From: Planctomycetaceae bacterium
GTDB lineage: Bacteria; Planctomycetota; Planctomycetia; Pirellulales; Lacipirellulaceae
Reading direction: 5' to 3'
Assembly: GCA_003233055.1 (NCBI GenBank)
Contig: QIKP01000058.1
Span: forward strand, 1 to 64,000
DNA length: 64,000 nucleotides
Made by a program: the position numbers and the translations under genes. Under the pieces are notes generated by a model. The model was given only the letters and a program-made list of their open reading frames with translations. It was not told the origin of the DNA and made no database searches. This document shows positions 36,939-47,500 of the stretch, piece by piece (positions within the stretch are counted from its first letter, which is position 1; every line of letters begins with the position of its first letter).

Positions 36939-36975
36939 AGTAACGGGATTTTTAGAGGATCAAGATTTTTTAGAG
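36932..36975. repeat. spaced triplication at the rplR stop
   Basis: TTTTTAGAG occurs at 36932-36940, 36949-36957 and 36967-36975. The first copy contains the TAG stop of rplR. The spacers (TAACGGGA, GATCAAGA plus one T) are similar in length. Confidence 0.85.
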
Positions 36976-37009
36976 CACCAAAGCTCCTCTCGCATCAGGG
37001 CTTTTGGTG
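36976..37009 (+). promoter_or_regulatory. hairpin between rplR and rpsE
   Basis: CACCAAAGC and GCTTTTGGTG pair around a 15-base loop region, with one bulge, followed by TTTC. It could be a pause site or RNA structure that adjusts rpsE expression; it is not strong enough to call a terminator within the operon. Confidence 0.3.
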
Positions 37010-37080
37010 TTTCACTAGGTGGAGAGAATCGACCGGTCGCGAAGCGAGTCGGTCGCCAGTTCCTATCGGAGTAAACAGAC

Positions 37081-37584
37081 GTGGGAAAAAAACGAAAAAG
37101 AGACGACGAACGCCAAAAGGGCGAGCTCAACGAGCATGTGGTGAAGATCAAGCGATGTGCTGCCGTGGTCAAAGGTGGCCGGCGGTTTAGCTTCGCCGCG
37201 ATGGTCGTCACGGGCGATGGTCACGGGAAGGTTGGCTGGGGCTACGGCAAAGCCAACGAAGTACCACCAAGCGTGGAAAAAGCCCGCAAGGAAAGCATGC
37301 GAAACATGTCGGTGGTGCCGATTGAAGGTGCGACGATTCCCCATCAAGTCATGGGAGAATTCGGGGCGGCTCGCGTGGTACTGGTTCCTGCGTCGCCCGG
37401 TACGGGCGTGATTGCAGGTGCGGCCGTTCGGGCAGTCTGCGAAGCGGCCGGCATCCACGACATCCTGACCAAGAGTTTCGGCTCTAACAATCCCATACCG
37501 CTGGTCAAAGCAACGATCAACGGCTTGAAACAACTTCGCCCCCGTATGGAAGTAGAACGCCTCCGAGGAGTCACGCTCACATGA
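37081..37584 (+). CDS. rpsE: 30S ribosomal protein S5
   Basis: The 167-residue protein has [29 protein letters not shown] and the fidelity-related C-terminal domain [19 protein letters not shown]. The start is GTG 37081. Its TGA stop overlaps the rplO ATG (ATGA), so there is no room for rpmD (L30), which normally lies here. Confidence 0.97.
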   Translation: MGKKRKRDDERQKGELNEHVVKIKRCAAVVKGGRRFSFAAMVVTGDGHGKVGWGYGKANEVPPSVEKARKESMRNMSVVPIEGATIPHQVMGEFGAARVVLVPASPGTGVIAGAAVRAVCEAAGIHDILTKSFGSNNPIPLVKATINGLKQLRPRMEVERLRGVTLT

Positions 37585-38090
37585 TTCTTGATGATATCCA
37601 TCGTGGCATTCTAAAAAGCCGTAATCGAAAGCGGATCGGCCGAGGGCCAGGCTCCGGACATGGCAAAACCTCGGGCCGAGGCCACAAGGGGCAAGGCTCG
37701 CGTGCGGGTCACTCCCAGAAGCCGACGTTCCAAGGTGGTGCCATGCCGTTGGTTCGCCGGGTACCGAAGCGAGGTTTTAACAATCGCTGGGGTCTTAGTA
37801 TCTCGGTAGTGAATCTTGGCCAGATCAACGACGCTTTCGAGGCGGGCGAAGAAGTAACCCTGAAAGCACTCGCAGCAAAGAACCTGGCAAAAGGTCGGTT
37901 TGACCTGCTCAAGGTGCTCGGAGATGGAGAACTGACCAAAAAATTGACGATCCATGCCCATCGATTTAGCAAATCGGCCCTCGAGAAGATTGAGAAGGCG
38001 AGTGGCGAGGCGGTGACGATCAAAGGCAAAACTCCGGTGGCCGAAAAAGTCCGCTTGGCGAAGGCCGCTAAAAGGAACGCCAAGAAGTAG
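37581..38090 (+). CDS. rplO: 50S ribosomal protein L15
   Basis: The 169-residue late-assembly protein has [28 protein letters not shown] (recognised from [20 protein letters not shown]) and [17 protein letters not shown]. It starts by a 4-base overlap with rpsE, which implies translational coupling. The C-terminal [16 protein letters not shown] resembles the family. Confidence 0.97.
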   Translation: MILDDIHRGILKSRNRKRIGRGPGSGHGKTSGRGHKGQGSRAGHSQKPTFQGGAMPLVRRVPKRGFNNRWGLSISVVNLGQINDAFEAGEEVTLKALAAKNLAKGRFDLLKVLGDGELTKKLTIHAHRFSKSALEKIEKASGEAVTIKGKTPVAEKVRLAKAAKRNAKK

Positions 38091-38269
38091 GCGGCCTAGA
38101 GTTTCGATCGGGTCGGGCATGCCATGCCGGTTCGACGCCGTACAAGGTCGATGAAGGCTGAAAGCCAGCTCGACCGGCGGACTTGGCCTTGTGGTTCGTC
38201 GTTTATTCACCGATAGTTACGGCGACCCTTCAACCCGTTGCCTGAAAATAATAGTAGAGTCCCCCCGCC

Positions 38270-39631
38270 ATGTGGAAAAAAATCCGCGTCGTTTGGCAGA
38301 TTCCCGAACTGCGACAGAAGATCCTCTTCACCATCGCTATGCTGGCCGTTTACCGGCTAGGATTCCAGATTCGGCTGCCCTTTATCGATCCCGAGAAGCT
38401 GGCCGAATTCAACAAGTCGGGGGGGGGATTGGGCGATTTGCTCACGACCGTGTCGACCTTCTCTGGTGCGGGCCTCGATCAGATCACGATTTTCGGCCTG
38501 GGGATCATGCCCTACATTTCTGCCTCGATTATCTTCCAATTGCTCGGCAGCGTCATCCCGTCGCTCGAGCGATTGCAGAAAGAGGGCGAGGCTGGCCGCA
38601 AGAAAATCAACGAATACACTCGCTACGCGACGGTCGGGCTCTGCCTTTTTCAAAGCTGGTTCTTCTTGACTTCGTTCGTCGAGGGGCAAGGTTTCGTCGC
38701 CGACAGCTTTCTGAATGCGGGCGGGCATCTTTCCTTTAGCTGGCGGATCGTCGCGGTGATGACCATGACCGCCGGCACCGTCTTCCTCATGTGGGTTGGC
38801 GAGCAGATCGACGAATACGGTATCGGCAACGGCATTAGCCTAATCATCATGGCAGGTATTCTGGCACGCATGCCAGGAGCCGGGCTGGAGCTCTTGAGTG
38901 GCTTCAAGCCGGAACTCGGGGCCACCGACGGCACCGGGCCAGAGAAGCTGATGCTGCTCGCGGCGATGTTTGTCGCCGTGGTCGTCGGCGTCGTCTTTAT
39001 CACGCTGGGCCAGCGGCGTATTCCGATGCAAAGTGCCAAGCACATCCGGGGCCGCCGGGCGATGGGGGGGCAAAAGTCGTTCCTTCCGCTGAAAGTCAAT
39101 CAAGCAGGCGTCATGCCGATCATTTTTGCTTCCAGCCTGCTTATTTTCCCGGTCATCATTCTTACACAAGTCTCTTCCATGGTTGCTGGTTGGGACGATG
39201 GCAGCTGGTTGAAGGCGGCCGTCAGTTGGTTCCAAGGGGCTTTGGGGCACGATGCGTTCTTCTACAACTTCGCCTACCTCGTGTTGATCTATTTCTTCTG
39301 CTACTTTTGGACCGCGATTACTTTCAATCCCAAAGACATGGCCGACAACCTCAAGAACTTTGGCTCCTTTATCCCTGGTTATCGTCCTGGAAAAAGGACC
39401 GCCGATTACTTAGAGAAGGTAATGATCCGCATCACGTATGTCGGGGCGGGATTCCTTGCGTTGATCGCGATTATTCCAACTTTAATTTCCGCCCTACTAG
39501 AAGTTGATTTTGCAGTCGCCAGCTTCTACGGGGGAACGAGCCTGCTTATTGCGGTTAGCGTGGCGTTTGATCTGGTGCAAAAAATTGACAGTCACCTCGT
39601 CATGCGAAATTACAAAGGGCTGCTCGAGTAG
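38270..39631 (+). CDS. secY: preprotein translocase subunit SecY
   Basis: The 453-residue channel protein has about ten membrane helices. The family signatures are present: VYRLGFQIRLPFIDPEKLAEF near helix 1, GIMPYISASIIFQLL, IDEYGIGNGISLIIMAGI, and GQRRIPMQSAKHIRGR-type loop before the helix with VNQAGVMPIIFASSLL. It exports and inserts proteins with SecE and SecG. ATG 38270 fits. It follows rplO after 179 bases. Confidence 0.97.
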   Translation: MWKKIRVVWQIPELRQKILFTIAMLAVYRLGFQIRLPFIDPEKLAEFNKSGGGLGDLLTTVSTFSGAGLDQITIFGLGIMPYISASIIFQLLGSVIPSLERLQKEGEAGRKKINEYTRYATVGLCLFQSWFFLTSFVEGQGFVADSFLNAGGHLSFSWRIVAVMTMTAGTVFLMWVGEQIDEYGIGNGISLIIMAGILARMPGAGLELLSGFKPELGATDGTGPEKLMLLAAMFVAVVVGVVFITLGQRRIPMQSAKHIRGRRAMGGQKSFLPLKVNQAGVMPIIFASSLLIFPVIILTQVSSMVAGWDDGSWLKAAVSWFQGALGHDAFFYNFAYLVLIYFFCYFWTAITFNPKDMADNLKNFGSFIPGYRPGKRTADYLEKVMIRITYVGAGFLALIAIIPTLISALLEVDFAVASFYGGTSLLIAVSVAFDLVQKIDSHLVMRNYKGLLE

Positions 39632-39640
39632 TTGCTCCTC

Positions 39641-39666
39641 TCCAAGGATCCGAGTCCAAGGATCCG
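39641..39666. repeat. 12-base tandem duplication just after the secY stop
   Basis: TCCAAGGATCCG occurs at 39641-39652 and 39655-39666. It starts 9 bases after the stop codon. Confidence 0.85.
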
Positions 39667-39773
39667 GGCACGAATCGTGGTAATCAGAGTCGCCATCCTT
39701 GGCCGCCCGCTGAATCCTTTAGACAAGAAAATCAAAGGGCTCGCCGAATCGCGTGCCGGGGGTCGAATGAATC

Positions 39774-40349
39774 ATGCGGATCGTGTTCCTCGGACCTCCT
39801 GGAGCGGGCAAAGGAACCCAGTCGGAAAGGCTGGCCAATCAGCTGGGCATCGCCCACCTCTCGACAGGTGAAATGCTTCGCGGGGCTTATGTTCGTCGGA
39901 CAGAGCTGGGACTCCTGGTAGCCGACTATCTCGATAATGGCCAGCTCGCGCCGGACGGCGTCGTTCTGGATATTGTCGCCGACCGCACCTTACTCCCTGA
40001 TTGCGAGCCAGGCTGCATCTTCGACGGTTTCCCTCGGACCTTGTTTCAAGCCGAGTCACTCGATCGACTCTTGACCTCCCGGAAAACACCGCTCGACTTA
40101 GTCATTGAGCTGGTGATTGAGCAAGGTGCCTTACTCTCTCGCTTGCTAAAACGTGGGCGAGGGGACGACAACATGGCGACGATCCAGCAGCGCATGCAAA
40201 GTTACGACAACGAAACGGCTCCGTTGGTGAAATACTACAGTCGGCGAGGCCTCTTGCGGTCGGTTGATGCACGCGGATCGATGGAGGAAGTCTACGCCTC
40301 CCTGGAGTCTGTGGTGAAAGAGGCCCAATCAGCGAGTCCACCTCTGTGA
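39774..40349 (+). CDS. adk: adenylate kinase, short-lid form
   Basis: The 191-residue enzyme interconverts ATP+AMP and 2 ADP. It has the P-loop GPPGAGKGTQSERLA, AMP-site motif HLSTGEMLR, and FDGFPRTLFQAE. The LID segment is short (RGRGDDNMATIQQRMQSY), without zinc cysteines. Its TGA stop overlaps the GTG start of map. Confidence 0.96.
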   Translation: MRIVFLGPPGAGKGTQSERLANQLGIAHLSTGEMLRGAYVRRTELGLLVADYLDNGQLAPDGVVLDIVADRTLLPDCEPGCIFDGFPRTLFQAESLDRLLTSRKTPLDLVIELVIEQGALLSRLLKRGRGDDNMATIQQRMQSYDNETAPLVKYYSRRGLLRSVDARGSMEEVYASLESVVKEAQSASPPL

Positions 40350-41158
40350 TACACCTCAAGAGCGAACGCGAAATCAAGAAGATGCGGCAGGCGGGGCTCG
40401 TCGTCTGGAAAGCGCACGAAATCGCCAAGAAGCTCGTCGCCCCAGGTGTCAGCACTGGCCAAATCAATGCCGAGATAGAGGCCTATTTCAACAAGGTCGG
40501 CGCGGTCCCCCTCTTCAAGGACTATCCGCACCACCAACAGGGGAAGCCCTGTTTTCCGGCGGTCACCTGCATGAGCCTGAATGAAGAGGTCGTGCATGGC
40601 ATCCCCAACCAGCGCGAGCTCCGGGCGGGCGATATCCTCAGCCTCGACACCGGAGTTCGGATTGGTGGCTGGTGTGGTGATGCGGCGGTCACCTACGCAG
40701 TCGGCGAGATTGCCCCCGAGGTGGCCCGACTAGTGCGGGTCACGGAGGAGACCTTTTTTCTTGCCTTCGAGTTGATGCGCACGAAAAGCAAATGGAGCCA
40801 GATCGCTCGTGCCATGGCCGAATACGTGAAGGACCATGGGTACTCAACCGTCGAGTGCTTTGTGGGACATGGAATCGGAAAAAAAATGCATGAAGATCCC
40901 CAGGTCCCCAACTTCGTCAGCCGCTCGCTCCGGAGTAGCGGCGATTTCCCCATCGAGCCAGGGCTGGTGATCGCGGTAGAACCGATGGTCAACCTCGGCA
41001 CCAAACGCGTGAAAATGCTCCGCGACCACTGGACTCAGGTTACCGCTGATGGCAAACCGAGCGCCCACTATGAACATACCATTGCGGTGACCGACGATGG
41101 ACCGACTCTGCTGACGATCGCCCCTCAGCCGTTCGAGGAAGCGCTGCTTCTGACGTGA
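40346..41158 (+). CDS. map: methionine aminopeptidase, type I
   Basis: The 270-residue metalloenzyme removes N-terminal methionine from new proteins. All five metal ligands are present: D101 (LDTG), D112 (GDAA), H175 (GHGIG), E212 (AVEPM) and E243 (YEHTI). GTG 40346 overlaps the adk stop by four bases (GTGA), so the two are coupled. In most bacteria infA, rpmJ and the alpha operon follow; here none do. Confidence 0.96.
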   Translation: MIHLKSEREIKKMRQAGLVVWKAHEIAKKLVAPGVSTGQINAEIEAYFNKVGAVPLFKDYPHHQQGKPCFPAVTCMSLNEEVVHGIPNQRELRAGDILSLDTGVRIGGWCGDAAVTYAVGEIAPEVARLVRVTEETFFLAFELMRTKSKWSQIARAMAEYVKDHGYSTVECFVGHGIGKKMHEDPQVPNFVSRSLRSSGDFPIEPGLVIAVEPMVNLGTKRVKMLRDHWTQVTADGKPSAHYEHTIAVTDDGPTLLTIAPQPFEEALLLT

Positions 41159-41588
41159 GGACCGTTTGCCTCGGATGCGTGATGCGTCCTCGCGGTAGGT
41201 GACATCAATGCTTCCATGACACGTGTTCTCGATGCCCCTGGCTCGCTCGGGTAGCTCTCGCCCTGCACCCCCTTTTTTGGGCCCAGGAAGTCCGATTGGC
41301 CGACTCGCCATCCGGAGCGGCAGCCTTACGGTCGCATGGATTCTCGGCTCGTATGGGTTGAAGGGGCACCGAGGCTTATTTATCCTAGAAGTCTATAGGC
41401 ATGCCCCGTCTAGACGCGTGCCTGCATGAAGCAACCGCAAGGCTGCGGTGGTTCCCGCGTGAGCCCGAGATGGCCACTGCGGAGAACGGGGAAGGAAGGC
41501 TTGTTTCCGCGCGGCATCCGATGCTAGCGCGTCGATGTATTTTCGCGTTCCCAGGAGCGCACTCGCTAGGCCCACAAGAAACACATTG
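41159..41588. other. 430-base non-coding region before the PKS gene
   Basis: No credible gene was seen. Visible structures are a perfect hairpin ACCGCA-AGGC-TGCGGT at about 41437-41452, a palindrome CGTCTAGACG near 41406, and a G/C-rich stretch to about 41535. The last 150 bases could fold into a structured leader for the polyketide synthase mRNA; a superficial GCCACTG...GGGGAAGG resemblance to cobalamin riboswitches lacks the B12 box. Confidence 0.4.
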
Positions 41589-44500
41589 ATGTCCGATCTC
41601 GCCCAACGCATGGCAAGTCTATCGCCGGCCCAGCGCCGGTTGCTCGAGCAACGAATGCTGGAGAAACGAATCGCGGGGCAGAAGTCGCGTGCCGAGCCGA
41701 TCGCCATCATTGGCATGTCTTGCCGGTTTGCGGGTGCGCGTAACTTGGCGGAATACTGGCAAGTGATCCGACAGGGGATCGACGCGATCAGCGAAGTCCC
41801 TCCGTCGCGATGGGACCTCGACGAACTCTACGACCCGACCGGCACGCAATCGGGAAAAATGTTTACCAAGTGGGGGGGATTCATCGATGGCATCGATCAA
41901 TTCGACCCCCAGTTCTTTGGCATCACGCCGCGCGAGGCGGCACGGATGGACCCGCAACAACGACTTCTCCTCGAAGTCTCCTGGGAGGTGATGGAAAATG
42001 CCGGTCGCCCCGCCGATCAAATGGCCGGAAGCAAGACCGCCGTCTACGTCGGCATTGGCAGCACCGACTACTCCAAGGTCCCCTCGCAGCTGGCCGACTA
42101 CTATCACCACATCGATGCCCATGTCGGCACTGGCAACGCGCTTTCGATCGCCGCGAACCGAATCTCCTACGTCTACGACTTCCATGGCCCGAGCGCGGCC
42201 GTCGATACGGCCTGCTCGAGCGCGTCGCTTGCGGTCCATTTGGGGGTCGAGAGCTTACGCCGGAAGGAGTGCTCGGCGGCGTTGGTCGGCGGCGTGAATG
42301 CCATTATCACGCCCGAAACTACGATCGCCTTCTCCAAAGCCCGAATGCTCTCTCCGGAAGGAAAATTACGGCCCTTCGACGCGGGTGCCAACGGCTACGT
42401 CCGTGGTGAAGGATGCGGCATGCTGTTCCTCAAGCGACTCGCCGACGCCGAGAAGGATGGGGACCAAGTCCTTGCGATTATTCGTGCGACCTCCGTCAAC
42501 CAAGATGGCCGCACGTCGGGTATCAGCGCGCCGAATGGCCGGTCGCAGCAGGAGTGCATTCGAGCGGCAATGGCCCAGGCAGGCGTGACCCCAGCCGATA
42601 TCAGTTACATCGAAGCCCACGGCACGGGAACGCAACTCGGTGACCCGATCGAAATGCAGGCACTCACCGAGTTGTTCCCCAAGGGGGAGGGTGCCGAATC
42701 GCCCCTCTACGTGACCAGTGTTAAAGCAAACATTGGCCATACCGAGACCGCTGCCGGCGTGGCCGGGCTCATCAAGACGCTCCTCTTGATGCAGCATGAG
42801 CAGATCGCGCCGCAACTTCATTTCCGATCGCTGAACCCCCATATCTCGTTGGAAGGTTCGCGAATCGTTCTCCCGACCGAGACCATCCCCTGGCCCTCGT
42901 CGAAGGGCCGCCGGCTAGCGGGGGTCAGCTCTTACGGATTTGGCGGCACGAACACCCACCTCCTCATCGAGGCCCCGGCGCAGGTGGCTTCGGTACCCCG
43001 ATCTCCCGCCGCGCCCCTTGTCAGCGAACAAAACGGCGACTTCGATTCACTCGATCCGACAACCACGCAACATCATGTTCTAAAATTAACGGGTCGATCC
43101 TCTGCGGCGGTGGAAGAACGGGCGGCCGCCTTGGCGACCTTCTTGTCCGAAAACGGGGACGCCGAGGTTGCCGATGTCTGTTTCTCGGCGAATACCTCCC
43201 AGGCCGATTTCAATCATCGTGCAGCCGTGGTTGGCGACTCGGTCGAAGGGCTCGCCCAGTCGCTGGCCCAACTCGCCGCCGGTAAAAAGGGCCCAACCCT
43301 CCAGCGGGGCCAAGTCCAGGGGATCGCTCGGCCTAAAGTGGCAATGCTCTTCACTGGCCAAGGCTCGCAGTATCCCCAGATGGGCCGCGCACTTTATCAA
43401 ACGGAGCCCGTCTTTCGTGAAGCGATTGACCAGTGCGATACTCTGCTTCGGAAGGGGTCTGCCGAATCGCTGCTATCGATCCTCTTTCCGAAAACCGACG
43501 AACAAGCCGAGCTGATCCACAAAACGCTCTACACCCAGCCCGCGCTGTTTGCCATCGAATACGCTACCGCTCGACTATGGCAGTCGTGGGGCGTCGAGCC
43601 GAGCCTGCTGTTGGGGCATAGCATTGGCGAGTACGTTGCCGCCACGATTGCTGGGTGCATGACACTGGAAGAGGGCCTGCTCCTGCTCGCCGAGCGGGCG
43701 CGGCTCATGCAGCAGATCTCGAAGCCGGGAAAGATGGCGGTCCTCTTCGCGCCGGAGGCGAAGGTGGCCCCCAAGCTGGCGGGGAAGAGTGAAAAGGTCG
43801 CGATTGCGGCCCTGAACGGCCCGGAGAATACCGTGATCTCGGGCGATGCCGACGAGATCGACCGGCTTGTCCAAGAATTCGAGTCGGACGGCATCGGCGT
43901 GCAACCGCTAACCGTCTCCCATGCGTTCCATTCGCCCCACATGGACGAGATGCTCGACGCTTTCGAGCAATTTGCCAGCAAGATCGAATTTCAACCACCG
44001 AAGATCGGCCTGATCTCCAATCGGACGGGGCAGTTAATGAAAGAGGCGCCGACGGCCCGCTACTGGCGTGACCATGTCCGTGGTTCGGTTCGGTTTCGGG
44101 AGGGTGTGGAGCGACTTGCCGAGGCAAAGATGGCCATTCTCCTGGAGGTCGGTCCCTCTGCCACGCTGCTTGGGATGGCCCGACGCTGCGTGCCCGATTT
44201 CGAGGTGGCCTCGATCGCCTCGCTCCGCAAAGGCCAAGAGGCGGACCAAACCATGGCGTCGGCCGTGAGCCAACTTTACGTCGCCGGAGGAAAGCTCGAC
44301 TGGCGCAGCCGCCATCGCCACGCGCCACGCAAACGGCTGCTGCTTCCCAACTATCCGTTTCACCGGAATCGCTATTGGTTCGATGTCGATAAAAGCGTCG
44401 GTCGTAGCGGTTCCAGGCGAACGGGAGTCGGGCATCCCCTGCTTGGCTGCCGAGTTCCTTCGGTCTGGACCAGCAAAGTCTACGAAACGGTCATCGATGC

Positions 44501-47500
44501 CCACGCTCCCCCCTTTCTTAGCGACCACCAGGTGCAAGGATCGGTGGTGGTCCCTGGGTCGGCCTTCCTCGAACAAGGGCTTGCGGCAGCGCGAGAGACT
44601 TTTGGTGAAGGATGCCATGCCCTGCAAGAGGTCTCGGTGCAGGCAGCCCTCTTTCTTTCCGAAGAGGGAGCGAGGCTCGTGCAAGTGGCGGTCGAGCCCG
44701 AGGCGGGGGGGCGATCGGAGATGGAAAGCTACAGCTCGCCTGCGGATGCGGACGAACCAACCTGGAGCCTCCATGCCACCGCCAGCCTGGTCCATGAGTC
44801 ACAACTCCGGTCCGATGCCGCGCCGCAGCCAATCGATCTTGCCGCCCTACGAAGCCGGGTCAACGATCGGAAGACACGCGAAGAATTCTACCAAATCATT
44901 GCCGATCGTGGTTTGGTCTACGGGCCGCAGTTCCAAGTGCTCGGTGGCGTCGAGAGGACACCGACCGAGGCCCTCTCGACGATCGAGGCGCACGAATTGG
45001 TCACCGCCGACCTGGGCAAATACCAACTGCATCCGGTACTGGGCGACGCCTGTTTGCAGACGCTCGCTTCGACGGTGCCCCTAGAAGAGGATGGCAGCTA
45101 CAGTCCTTACACCTACATGCCGGTCGCCTTTCGGCAGGTGAAAGTCCTGAAACGCATCGAAGATCTCGACGAGCCGGTCTATTGCTACGCCATCCGCCGT
45201 TCGGAAGCCAGCGGCCCCAGTCCCGAGACGGTTCAGAGCGACGTCTATCTCGTCGACGGGGCGGGTAACGTGCTGGTCGAGATGCTCGGAGTGCAGGTCC
45301 AGCGCATCGGCCGAGGAACCGCCGGAACCACCAGCAGAAAACCAGCCGATTGGCTCTATCGGGTCGGCTGGAAAGAGTCGCCCCTCTCTGGTTCTGGCCA
45401 GGGAAGACTGGACGACGGGACTTGGCTCATTTTTGCCGACCAACAGGGGACCGGCGAGGCACTTGCCGCGAGACTCACTGCCGAGAATCGTGCCGTGCTG
45501 CTGGTGCGGCCCGGTAAGGAGTTCCGTTTGCAAAGCGGCGTTGCAGCCGGCACCCTCGCGACCGCCACCTTCGACCCAGCCGACGAGCAGCAGCTTGGCG
45601 AGCTCCTCGCAAAGGTCAGCACCAAGAAAGCCCCACTGGCGGGCATCGTGCATCTCTGGTCGCTTGATATTGAAGAGCCAACGACTCGATCGCAGGCCGA
45701 AGGAGCTTGGCGAGAGTCGTCCCGGTTGGGCGTCGGCAGCGCGCTGCTCACGATCAAGCAACTGGCCCGCTGCGGTCAGGCAACAATGCCCCGGCTCTGG
45801 CTGGTGACCGCCGGTGCCCAGGCGACCGAGGAGAACGCGGCGACCGCTGTTCTTCAGTCCCCCATGGTCGGGCTTGCTCGTGTCGCCACCATCGAACAGA
45901 CGGAGCTGCGCCCCACTCACGTTGATCTAGCGATCGACTCCGAGTGTGACCGACGCGCGGACCAGTTGTTCGCTGAACTCGGTGCGATCGATCCAACCGA
46001 TCGCCAAATCGCCTACCGGGACGGCCGCCGGATTGTCGCCCGGCTCGAGCCCGACACGAGCCTTCGCGAGGCGATCGCCAACGATCCCGCCGTTGAGGGG
46101 GCCACCGGTGGCTCCGTTTTCCAGCTACGCATCACCAATACCGGTTCGTTTGACGCACTGAAATACCTGCCTGTCGAGCGCAAGGTGCCAGGGCCGGGCG
46201 AGATCGAGATCGCGGTCGAGGCGACGGGGCTCAACTTCAGCGATGTCCTCAAGGCGTTAGGGCTCTACCCCGGCATCAAAGACGAGATCGTCCCGCTAGG
46301 GATCGAGGCCTCGGGTGTCGTCACGGCAGTGGGCGAAGGGGTGGAGAGATTCCAAGTCGGCGACGAAGTGATGGGCGTCGCGCCCTACGCTTTTGCCTCG
46401 CACGCCAATACACGCGACTACATGGTGGTCCCCAAACCGAAGTCGATCACCCATGACGAAGCTTGCACCATTCCGATTACCTTTCTCACCGCTTACTACG
46501 GGTTGGTTCAGCTTGCCCAGACCGGGCGGGGCGAGCGGGTTCTCATCCACGCCGGGGCAGGGGGGGTCGGCCTCGCCGCGATCCAAATCTGCCAGCACCT
46601 GGGTGCGGAGGTTTTCGCCACGGCCGGCAGCGACGAAAAACGGGATTTCCTCCGTTCGCTCGGTGTCGAGCATGTCTACAATTCCAGAACGCTTGATTTT
46701 GCCGAAGAGATTCTGGCCGATACCAACCGGGAAGGAATTGATGTGGTCCTCAACTCGCTTCCGGGCGAGGCGATCACCAAAAGCCTATCGATCCTTCGCG
46801 CCCATGGTCGATTCCTCGAAATTGGCAAAATCGACATCTACCAGAACCGCAAATTGGGACTCCTTCCGTTTCAAGACAATCTGTCGTACCACGCGATCGA
46901 CCTCGACCGCATCTTACGAGACCGCCCGGAGATGGTTCGTGGTCTCTACGACAAGGTGATGCAACACTTCGAGGCAGGCGACTACAAGCCAGCGCTGCAT
47001 ACCCGGTTTCGTCGTGACCAGACGATCGACGCGTTCCGCTACATGTCGCAGCGCAAAAACATCGGTAAAGTGGTCGTCGCCATCGGCGCGGCCACTGGCG
47101 GGCCCGCTTCAGCGGACCGGGAGCTCCCTCCCAAGAACGCCCTTTCAATGGTCCGCGCAGACGGGGCCTACCTCATTACCGGTGGACTCGGCGCTCTGGG
47201 CCAACAGGTCGCGCATTGGCTCGCGGACCAGGGTGCCAGCACGTTGGTCCTGATGTCTCGCAGCAAACCTTCCGAGGAGCAACTCCAGAACCTCGAACCG
47301 CTCCGGGCCCAAGGCGTGCGGATCATCTTTTTGCGCTCCGATGTGGTCGACGCTGTTCGACTCGAACGGGGACTCGCAAAACTTCCGGACGATTTGCCGC
47401 CGCTACGGGGCGTCATCCACGCGGCGGGCGTGCTGGCCGATGGGGTGCTTGCCGATATGTCGCTCGATCAGCTTGACAAGGCGATGCTTCCCAAAACACT

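Noticed and set aside
41400-41535. Cobalamin riboswitch before the PKS
   Set aside because: GCCACTG and GGGGAAGG are present in order, but the B12 box (AGCC-type followed by GACCTGCC) and the expected stems are missing.
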